A DNA stretch of 12,745 bases from DATKDF01 sp035512795 (GTDB lineage Bacteria; Acidobacteriota; Vicinamibacteria; Vicinamibacterales; SCN-69-37): NCBI GenBank assembly GCA_035512795.1, contig DATKDF010000161.1:1-12745 (forward strand), read 5' to 3'. This document shows positions 6,945-12,745 of the stretch, in pieces; position 1 is the first letter of the stretch; every line of letters starts with the position of its first letter. Both the position numbers and the translations under genes were made by a program. The notes under the pieces are model-generated. The model was given only the letters and a program-made list of their open reading frames with translations, searched no databases and had not been told where the DNA came from.

Positions 6945-7708
6945 CCCTGCCGGTCGTCGTGCTGCTCGGCGTGCTCGGCCTGATGGTGGGGAGTTTCCTG
7001 AACGTCTGCATCTCGCGGCTGCCGGCCCATCAGTCCATCGTGTTTCCCGGGTCGCGGTGTCCGAAGTGCGGCACGGCCATCCGCTGGTCCGACAACATTC
7101 CCGTCGTGAGTTACCTCCTCCTGGGCGCTCGGTGCCGCGCGTGCCGGGCGCCGATTGCCGTACGGTACCCGCTCGTCGAGATCGCCACCGCCGTCGCGTT
7201 CGTCCTCCAGGCCGTGGTCATTGACGATCCGGCCCTGCTGGCCGTGCGGCTCGTGTTCACAGCGCTCCTCGTGGCCCTGTTCGGCACCGACATCGAGACC
7301 CAGCGGTTGCCGAACGTGCTCACGCTGCCGGGCATCGTGCTGGGCCTCTCGGCCAGTGTGTGGCTGCCGCCGGGCCTGCCGTCGGCGGCCATTGGCGCCG
7401 CGATCGGCGCGGCGATTCCCTGGACGATTCGCTGGATCTGGTTCCAGGCCCGTGGCGTCGAGGCGATGGGACTCGGCGACGTGAAGATGCTGGCGATGAT
7501 TGGCGCGTTCCTCGGCTGGCAACAGGTCTGGCTCGTGCTCCTGTTGTCGAGTCTCGCCGGCGCCCTGGTCGGCATCGCGCTCACGGCCACGGGGCACCGG
7601 TCGATGCAGAGCCGGTTGCCCTTCGGGACGTTTCTCGCCGCGGCGGCCTTTGTCGCGTCGCTCGGTGGTGAGAACGTCCTGGATTGGTACCTCTCGCTCT
7701 TTCCGTAA
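6941..7708 (+). CDS. pilD: Prepilin leader peptidase / N-methyltransferase PilD
   Basis: PilD is the inner-membrane aspartyl protease that removes the prepilin leader after Gly and methylates the new N-terminal Phe. All prepilins in this window are its likely substrates. The 255-residue product begins with the family motif GSFLNVCISRLP (17-28). It has the cytoplasmic zinc-type cysteines CPKC (C40, C43) and CRAC (C65, C68), then the first catalytic Asp in TDIETQRLPN (D117) and the second in GLGDVKM (D180), with the typical PFGTFLAAAA near the end. All residues needed for both activities appear intact. The ATG overlaps the stop of the TPR-like gene. A weak hairpin (GCGGC/GCCGC, 7709-7722) follows the stop. 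PulO/GspO is the same family; the context favours PilD. Confidence 0.96.
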   Translation: MTLPVVVLLGVLGLMVGSFLNVCISRLPAHQSIVFPGSRCPKCGTAIRWSDNIPVVSYLLLGARCRACRAPIAVRYPLVEIATAVAFVLQAVVIDDPALLAVRLVFTALLVALFGTDIETQRLPNVLTLPGIVLGLSASVWLPPGLPSAAIGAAIGAAIPWTIRWIWFQARGVEAMGLGDVKMLAMIGAFLGWQQVWLVLLLSSLAGALVGIALTATGHRSMQSRLPFGTFLAAAAFVASLGGENVLDWYLSLFP

Positions 7709-7824
7709 GCGGCTCGCGCCGCCCGGGGTTTCAGATCAGTAATCCCACCCACAGAACGCGGGGGTGATTCCGGCCGTCGGCGGGCCCGATCGGCGTGGAT
7801 CGGCCCGGGACGGCGGCACCTCGG

Positions 7825-7840
7825 TGGAATGGGCCTTGCC
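7825..7840 (+). promoter_or_regulatory. Possible second sigma-54 promoter for the minor pilin operon
   Basis: TGGAATGGGCCTTGCC keeps the TGG and TTGC core with GG (7826-7827) and GC (7838-7839) ten bases apart, the sigma-54 spacing. The -24 box lacks the CAC of the consensus, so it would be weaker than the pilin promoter. Start of transcription would fall near 7851, one base before the preferred GTG start. It lies in the only gap (7709-7851) between pilD and the minor pilins. Chance match remains possible in such GC-rich DNA. Confidence 0.4.
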
Positions 7841-7851
7841 CATACTCCAGC

Positions 7852-8433
7852 GTGGTCCACAGGCTCGACGACCGACAAGTTCGTGCACGCCGTGCGGACG
7901 GGTTCACGCTGCTGGAACTCATCATGGTGATGGCCGGGGCGCTGACGCTCATCGCCATCGCCGCGCCGAGCTTTTCGACCTTCATGGAGGCCAACGGCGC
8001 CGCGACCGCGGCCCGGCTCGTGGAGCGCGAACTGCAGGCGGCGCGCCTGAAGGCCGTCAGCAGCGGGCGGCGCCTCCGCGTGCGGCTCAACTGCCCGGTG
8101 GCCGGCCAGATCCGCGTCATCGAAGTCACGGGGATCGCGGCCACCGATACGGCCGAGAATCGCTGCGATCCGGTGGCGTTTCCCTCGCCCGGTCCGCGCG
8201 ATTCGCTGCGCGCGACGCCGTCCCTCGACTCGCCGGTAGTGTACCTGCCGGCCGGCGCGACGGTCACCAGCACTGTGCAGATTTTCGAATTCGACCCGCG
8301 CGGCTCGGTGGCCGCCGTGGCGGCCACTGGCACGCTCACGCCCCTGGCCGGTGATGTCGTGCTGACCGTGGCGCGCGACGGCTGGACCAACACGATGAGG
8401 ATCAACGCTCTTGGCCGTATCCGTCTCGACTGA
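7852..8433 (+). CDS. FimT/GspH-like minor pseudopilin
   Basis: This is the first gene of the minor pilin operon; such GspH/FimT proteins join the tip complex that primes pilus assembly. From GTG 7852 the product has 193 residues: a basic 17-residue leader, cleavage at G17/F18, FTLLELIMVMAGALTLIAIA, and mature Glu5 at residue 22. After the helix, the ARLVERELQAARLKAVSSGR stretch is the usual amphipathic continuation in GspH proteins, and a beta-rich globular part follows. It has two cysteines, C81 and C105, which could pair. No start codon lies between 7852 and the cleavage site. A GTG at 7795 would give an unusually long 36-residue leader, so I prefer 7852, though I see no Shine-Dalgarno before it. 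The end overlaps pilV by 23 bases. Confidence 0.85.
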   Translation: MVHRLDDRQVRARRADGFTLLELIMVMAGALTLIAIAAPSFSTFMEANGAATAARLVERELQAARLKAVSSGRRLRVRLNCPVAGQIRVIEVTGIAATDTAENRCDPVAFPSPGPRDSLRATPSLDSPVVYLPAGATVTSTVQIFEFDPRGSVAAVAATGTLTPLAGDVVLTVARDGWTNTMRINALGRIRLD

Positions 8434-8992
8434 CCGATCCGCCGGCTTCACGCTCGTCGAGGTGCTCGTCGCCATGCTCATCATCATGGTCATGGCGCTC
8501 GGCACGGCGCAGCTGTTCGCCGTGTCGATCCGCGCGACGCACGCGGCGCGCAACCAGACCGCGACCACGGCACTCGCGTCGCAGAAGCTCGAGCAGTTGC
8601 GTGCCCTGACCTGGGGGTTCGATGCGGCCGGGTCGGGACTCCCGGTGACCGATACGACCACCAACCTCAGCCAGGACCCGCCGACCAACGCGGGCGCCGG
8701 GCTGAACCCGTCGCCCCCGGGCACCCTCAATCAGAACACCGCCGGCTACGTGGATTTCCTCGACGCCCGCGGACTGTGGGTCGGCACTGGCACCCAGCCA
8801 CCGGCGACGGCCATGTTCATCCGCCGCTGGAGCATCGAGCCGCTGCCGACCAACCCGAACAACACGCTCGTGCTCCAGGTGCTCGTGACGACGGTCGCGC
8901 GGGACCTGGAGATGGCGGCGGCCACCGGGCCGCGCGAGCGGTGGGCCGACGACGCGCTGGTCGTGTCGGTCAAGACACGGAAGGCACAATAG
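8411..8992 (+). CDS. pilV: Minor pilin PilV-like
   Basis: This 193-residue minor pilin is part of the tip-priming complex. It has a 12-residue leader, cleavage at G12/F13, then FTLVEVLVAMLIIMVMALG with mature Glu5 at residue 17. The SQKLEQLRALTW segment (57-68) is typical of the PilV/GspI group. A loop of about 40 residues rich in Thr, Pro, Asn and Gly (80-112) interrupts the globular part. It has no cysteine, unlike its neighbours. The start is a TTG at 8411, inside the end of the preceding gene; no ATG or GTG is available before the cleavage site, and the leader length is normal. GspI-like naming is the alternative. Confidence 0.85.
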   Translation: MAVSVSTDRSAGFTLVEVLVAMLIIMVMALGTAQLFAVSIRATHAARNQTATTALASQKLEQLRALTWGFDAAGSGLPVTDTTTNLSQDPPTNAGAGLNPSPPGTLNQNTAGYVDFLDARGLWVGTGTQPPATAMFIRRWSIEPLPTNPNNTLVLQVLVTTVARDLEMAAATGPRERWADDALVVSVKTRKAQ

Positions 8993-8995
8993 GCG

Positions 8996-10066
8996 ATGCG
9001 CGACGCCGGATTCTCCCTCATCGAGTCGCTGGTCTCGCTGGGCCTGTTGATGGCGATCACGGGCGCGGTGTTCGGGCTCGTCAACCCGAACGCCCAGATC
9101 TCGCAGACCCAGCCCGAGGCCATGGACATGCAGCAGCGCGCCCGGGTGGCGTCCGACATCCTGTCGCGCGACCTCTTCATGGCCGGCGCCGGCCTCTACA
9201 GCGGTCCGCAGACGGGCGCCCTCACCAACTACTTCGCGCCCATCATTCCGCGGCGCATGGGGTATCAGAACGCCGACACGTATACGGTCGTGCGCGGGGA
9301 CGCCATCACCATTCAGTACGTCCCGAACACCTACTCGCAGACGACGATTCGTGACGCGATGCCGCAGCCGTCGTCCGAACTGAAAGTCGAAGACATGCCG
9401 AACTGCCCGAAGAACCAGGAGCTGTGCGGCTTCACCATCGGGATGACGCTCCTCATCTTCGATGCCGAGGGGCACTTCGACTTCTTCACGGTCACCAATG
9501 TCCAGGACTCGGCCGGGCAGCTGCAGCATCGCCAGCAGGATCTGAGCTACGCGTACGACGCCGGGGCGTATGTCACCCAGGCCGCGTCGCAAACCTACTA
9601 CTTCGACGCGGCGACGCGGACCCTGCGCCACTACGACGGCTACCTGACCGACGTGCCGATCGTGGACAACGTCGTCGGGTTGACGTTCACGTACTTCGGC
9701 GACCCCGCGCCGCCGACCGCGCCCAAACCGCCGGTGGGCAAGGCCAACTGCCTGTACGACGCGGCGGGCAACCTCCTGCCGGGCCTGCCGACGCTCGCCG
9801 CGCAAGGCGGATCGCTGGCCGAGCTGCCGCTCTCGATGTTCGCCGACGGGCCCTGGTGCGGCAACGGCGACAATCGCTTCGACGCCGACCTGCTGCGCGT
9901 GCGCAAGGTCCGTGTCGCCGTGCGCGTGCAGGCCGGCGATGCGGCGCTGCGGGGGGCGGGAGCCGGCGTCGTCAACAGCGGCTTCAGCCGGAGCGCCCTG
10001 CGGTCGCTCGACGACCTCACGCTGCGCTTCGAGGTCACGCCGCGCAACATGAACCTGGGGCGATAG
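8996..10066 (+). CDS. pilW: Minor pilin PilW-like
   Basis: PilW is one of the larger minor pilins of the T4P tip complex; this one has 356 residues. The leader is very short (MRDAG), with cleavage at G5/F6 and FSLIESLVSLGLLMAITGAV, Glu5 of the mature form being residue 10. The following QQRARVASDILSRDLFMAGAGLY segment is the hallmark of PilW/GspJ proteins. The globular part holds four cysteines in two groups, C137 and C144 (CPKNQELC), and C252 and C288, which suggests two disulfides. The Pro-rich stretch APPTAPKPPVGK (238-249) lies between the groups. It starts three bases after the pilV stop and ends two bases before pilX. PilW is favoured over GspJ by the PilX and PilY1 neighbours. Confidence 0.88.
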   Translation: MRDAGFSLIESLVSLGLLMAITGAVFGLVNPNAQISQTQPEAMDMQQRARVASDILSRDLFMAGAGLYSGPQTGALTNYFAPIIPRRMGYQNADTYTVVRGDAITIQYVPNTYSQTTIRDAMPQPSSELKVEDMPNCPKNQELCGFTIGMTLLIFDAEGHFDFFTVTNVQDSAGQLQHRQQDLSYAYDAGAYVTQAASQTYYFDAATRTLRHYDGYLTDVPIVDNVVGLTFTYFGDPAPPTAPKPPVGKANCLYDAAGNLLPGLPTLAAQGGSLAELPLSMFADGPWCGNGDNRFDADLLRVRKVRVAVRVQAGDAALRGAGAGVVNSGFSRSALRSLDDLTLRFEVTPRNMNLGR

Positions 10067-10068
10067 CG

Positions 10069-10818
10069 ATGATCACGACGTCTGAACCCTGTCCGGCGGC
10101 CCGGACCGACGATCGCGGCGCGGCGATCATCATCGCGCTCGTGGCCACGGTGCTGCTCAGTGCGCTCGGCCTCGGCCTGGTCATGCTGTCCGACACCGAG
10201 AGCGCCATCGCGGCCAACTACCGCGATGGCAGCGAGACGCTCTATGCCGCCGACGCCGCCGTCGAGCGCGTCGTGCAGGACATCCTCCTCGTCCCGCGCT
10301 GGAACGACATCCTGTCGGGCGCCGCGACGTCGGCGTTCGTCGATTCGACGCTGACGCCAACCACGCCGGGCGGCGATCCGTTGGACCTGGTCGCGCTGAC
10401 GGCCGAGATCCAGGCGCAATCGGACGCGACCGCGCCGTGGGCGGCCAACAACCCCATCTGGCGCCTGTACGCCTACGGGCCCCTCAGCGATCTGTCCGGG
10501 ACGGGCTCGATTCGGAGTACGGCGTACGTCGTCGTCTGGGTGGCCGACGATCCGGCCGAGACCGACGACGATCCGTCGGCCGATGTGAACGGCGTGCTCA
10601 CGCTGTTCGCGCAGGCGTTCGGCCGGACGGGCAGCATGCGATCGGTCGAAGTGACCGTGGCCAAAACCGACACGACTGAGATCGAGCGCGGGCTCATTGC
10701 CCAGCGCGGACAGGAAGAGCTCAATCAGCGCGCGCGGAAAGCCGCCGTGGAACTGCCCGGCAAGGCCCTCTCGGTGAGCGACATGAATCTGGCCGCCGGC
10801 GGAATGGTGCAACGATGA
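10069..10818 (+). CDS. pilX: Minor pilin PilX-like
   Basis: This 249-residue product has the pattern of PilX proteins: a short cytoplasmic N-terminus, RGAAIIIALVATVLLSALGL (16-35), then SDTESAIAANYRDGSETLYAADAAVERVVQDI (split over 41-72), matching the PilX N-terminal domain in which a conserved AGNYRD-type and AADAA-type segment follows the helix. If PilD cuts after G17, position 5 of the mature form is Ile rather than Glu. An acidic loop (DDPAETDDDPSADVN) lies near the middle. The C-terminal tail of about 40 residues is charged and helical. The gene starts two bases after pilW and overlaps pilY1 by ATGA. The ATG at 10069 is chosen because the long frame upstream is the shadow of pilW. Confidence 0.85.
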   Translation: MITTSEPCPAARTDDRGAAIIIALVATVLLSALGLGLVMLSDTESAIAANYRDGSETLYAADAAVERVVQDILLVPRWNDILSGAATSAFVDSTLTPTTPGGDPLDLVALTAEIQAQSDATAPWAANNPIWRLYAYGPLSDLSGTGSIRSTAYVVVWVADDPAETDDDPSADVNGVLTLFAQAFGRTGSMRSVEVTVAKTDTTEIERGLIAQRGQEELNQRARKAAVELPGKALSVSDMNLAAGGMVQR

Positions 10819-12745
10819 TCCCGACCCGACTCACTCGTGCGTTCCGGCTGGCGGCGCTTGCGGTCGCCAGCCTGGCGGCCGCCGTCGCACCGGCCGCCGC
10901 CCAGGTAGACCCGCTCATTGCCGTCAAGCGCGTGCCGCCCAACGTCGTCCTTGTCGTCGACACGTCGTTCCGCATGCTCGACGACGGCACCGGTACCTAT
11001 TACGACCCGATGACCTACGTCCGGACGAGCGATCCGACCGTGGCCGCGGCGATGGGCGTGCCCACGTCGGCGACGACGTATCGCCGCAAGTACGTCGGGT
11101 TGGACTTCGAAAACGTGCAGGACAGCAACACCAAGTACTCGGCCGTCGACATCGTCGGCGTGCCGGACTCGACGCCCGACTTTACCAAGTTCTGGATGCC
11201 CACGCGGCTCGAACTGGCCAAGGCCGGCATCGCCCGTGTCGTCAGCGAGAACACGCAACTGGTTCGCTGGGGCCTGCTGAAGCTGCGCCAGAACGGCGAG
11301 GCCTGGCGGACGGCATCCAACTGCGACAAACCCGTGCGCGTCACGGGCAACGCGACGCTTGGGGGCCTGTCTGACTCGAGCCCCTGCAACGTGGGCGGTT
11401 CGGGCCGCTTCGCCATCGCCGCACCGGATTCGAGCGGTGCAAATTTCTCGATCGAGACGCCGCCGGGCGATGCGATCGTCGAAGCCGTGCCGACCGGGAC
11501 GCCGACCGCCGCGCAGGTGCTCGCCAAGGCCAACGCCGTTATCGGCCGGGTGGCGCCGCTCACGAGCGCCGGCGGTCAGGCGCCCGTCAACCAGGTGCTG
11601 ATTCCCGCGGGTCGCGATACCAAGCTCTTCGAGGACCGACCGCTCAGCCACGCGCTCGACGACGCGCGGGCCCACGTGGTGGCGGCCATGGCGGCAGAGC
11701 CATCGGCCACGCGCGCCTGCCGCAATACGGTCGTCGTGCTGCTGGTCGGCGGCGGTGACGACGGCGACTCGACGTACCAGAGCACGCACGACGCCGTCAG
11801 CGTCGCCTCGACGTTTGCCGCCGTGCAGGCCGGGAGCGGCGTCGGGCAGGTGACGCGCCGCGTGCCGATCGTGGTCATCGGTGTCAAGCCGGACCCGGCC
11901 GACGAGCCGCAACTGATGAACATCGCCGCGGCCAGCGGCGGCCGGTACTTCGCGGCCGAGACGGCCGACGAAGTGGCGGCCGCGCTGAGCTTCGCGGTGC
12001 AGATCGGGTTCCAGCAGGCCGATGACGTCGACGCGGCGCGCGAGACGGACCTGACGCTCGTCAGTCCGATCGTCGGCACGGTCAATCTCGTGGGCGCCCA
12101 GGATGCTACCGGCGCGGCGCTGCCGAACACCGAGATTCTCTCGTTGACGGGGGCGACGACCGGGCAGACCGTGCCCCAGCGGAGCAACGTCGTCTTCACC
12201 GGGGGCTTCGCCCTGCCCGGCTTCGACGGGCGGCTGCGGGCGTTTCGGACGTTCCGTCCGGAAGCCGACGCGACCAAGCCCACCGGCTGGCGGTTCGTGC
12301 AGGACGGCACGCGGCTCTGGCCCGACCTCGACGGGCGGCCCGAGCTGGCGGGCATGGCACGGACGCCCGCGTCGGCCTCGGCGCGCAACATCTTCACCGT
12401 CATCCCGAGTGGATCCGGCAGCGGGACGGTCGTGGCGTTCACCGAGGCGCAGGCCGCCGTTCTGGCGCCGCATCTGGGCGGCGCCGATCCGTCCACCCTC
12501 ATCCCGTTCGTGCGCGCGCTGCCGCTCGGGGCGATGATCGGGTCCACGCCGGCGTTGATGGACCCGCCGTCGCTCGACCCGCCGCCGGACCTGGACTACG
12601 GGTTCGCCGACGCGCCCGGCACGTACGCCAATACCTACCGCGAGCGGCGCGGGATCGTCTTCGTCGGCGCCAACGACGGCATGATCCACGCCATCGACGC
12701 CCGCACCGGCTACGAAGTGTGGGCGTTCATCCCGTACAACCTGCT
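10815..12745 (+). CDS. pilY1: Type IV pilus tip adhesin PilY1 (3' truncated)
   Basis: PilY1 is the large exported tip protein that works with the minor pilins in priming and in surface sensing or adhesion. The frame is open to the window end, with 643 residues visible. A Sec signal peptide (about 1-29, ending APAAA) is followed by a von Willebrand A-like domain (about 43-398). It begins NVVLVVDTSFRM and ends with VVVIGVKPDP, LMNIAAASGGRYF and DEVAAALSFAVQ. A linker domain follows, and the last 30 residues, RGIVFVGANDGMIHAID and VWAFIPYNL, are the hallmark entry into the C-terminal beta-propeller. Cysteines C170, C191 and C302 are visible. The metal-binding motif of the vWA domain looks broken (D49-T-S51-F-R53, where family members have D-x-S-x-S). 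The start overlaps pilX by ATGA. The missing part should hold the rest of the propeller. Confidence 0.93.
   Translation, partial: MIPTRLTRAFRLAALAVASLAAAVAPAAAQVDPLIAVKRVPPNVVLVVDTSFRMLDDGTGTYYDPMTYVRTSDPTVAAAMGVPTSATTYRRKYVGLDFENVQDSNTKYSAVDIVGVPDSTPDFTKFWMPTRLELAKAGIARVVSENTQLVRWGLLKLRQNGEAWRTASNCDKPVRVTGNATLGGLSDSSPCNVGGSGRFAIAAPDSSGANFSIETPPGDAIVEAVPTGTPTAAQVLAKANAVIGRVAPLTSAGGQAPVNQVLIPAGRDTKLFEDRPLSHALDDARAHVVAAMAAEPSATRACRNTVVVLLVGGGDDGDSTYQSTHDAVSVASTFAAVQAGSGVGQVTRRVPIVVIGVKPDPADEPQLMNIAAASGGRYFAAETADEVAAALSFAVQIGFQQADDVDAARETDLTLVSPIVGTVNLVGAQDATGAALPNTEILSLTGATTGQTVPQRSNVVFTGGFALPGFDGRLRAFRTFRPEADATKPTGWRFVQDGTRLWPDLDGRPELAGMARTPASASARNIFTVIPSGSGSGTVVAFTEAQAAVLAPHLGGADPSTLIPFVRALPLGAMIGSTPALMDPPSLDPPPDLDYGFADAPGTYANTYRERRGIVFVGANDGMIHAIDARTGYEVWAFIPYNL

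Noticed and set aside
7709..7722. Hairpin GCGGC-TCGC-GCCGC after pilD as a terminator
   Set aside because: The stem has only five pairs and is followed by CCGGGGTTTC with no proper T tract; such hairpins are common in this composition.
7795..7851. GTG 7795 as start of the FimT-like pseudopilin
   Set aside because: It would give a 36-residue leader with Pro, Trp and Cys, unlike prepilin leaders; GTG 7852 gives a basic 17-residue leader. It cannot be fully excluded.
10725..12689. Antisense open frame of about 654 codons opposite pilY1
   Set aside because: The plus-strand frame encodes an unmistakable PilY1 with a signal peptide, vWA domain and propeller motif; the antisense product has low-complexity Arg/Asp/His composition.

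Overview
The window is an almost fully coding, GC-rich stretch in which every gene lies on the plus strand. It is a type IV pilus (T4P) gene cluster cut at both ends: the 5' edge falls inside pilT and the 3' edge inside pilY1. I see no rRNA, tRNA, CRISPR array, insertion sequence or phage gene. The gene order, the high GC, the pilin (GFTLIELLIVV followed by a GNETSAI-SL segment) and a fused VKOR/DsbA oxidase next to the pilin fit an Acidobacteriota-like bacterium, perhaps of the Vicinamibacteria. This taxonomic call is inference from gene content only.

Layout. (1) 1-2165: the motor and platform genes, retraction ATPase pilT and inner-membrane platform pilC, overlapping by ATGA. (2) 2166-3019: a 271-bp intergenic region with a near-perfect sigma-54 (-24/-12) promoter, then the major pilin gene, then a strong intrinsic terminator, so the pilin can be transcribed as its own unit. 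(3) 3072-7708: a block of five close or overlapping genes. They encode a VKOR-DsbA disulfide-forming oxidase, an ABC-2 type ATPase and permease pair (comparable in position to PilH/PilI of Myxococcus xanthus), a membrane-anchored TPR-like protein of unknown role, and the prepilin peptidase PilD. (4) 7852-12745: the minor pilin and tip operon, a FimT/GspH-like pseudopilin, PilV, PilW, PilX and the start of the PilY1 tip adhesin, all overlapping or within 3 bases of each other.

How the genes work together. PilD cleaves and methylates the prepilins. PilC and the motor ATPases (PilT here; the extension ATPase PilB is not in view) polymerise and retract the fibre. The minor pilins and PilY1 prime assembly and sit at the tip. 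The VKOR-DsbA fusion probably makes disulfides in exported pilus parts: the major pilin, the FimT-like pseudopilin and PilW carry 2, 2 and 4 cysteines. The ABC pair and the TPR protein are translationally coupled to each other and to pilD, which suggests an accessory role in pilus biogenesis.

The most notable points are the sigma-54 pilin promoter without adjacent pilS/pilR, the oxidase embedded beside the pilin, a PilY1 von Willebrand A domain with a broken metal site, a possible sigma-54 promoter placed so that the minor pilin mRNA would be leaderless, and the uncharacterised TPR protein. I do not see a wholly new system; the cluster is a recognisable T4P locus with unusual accessories.
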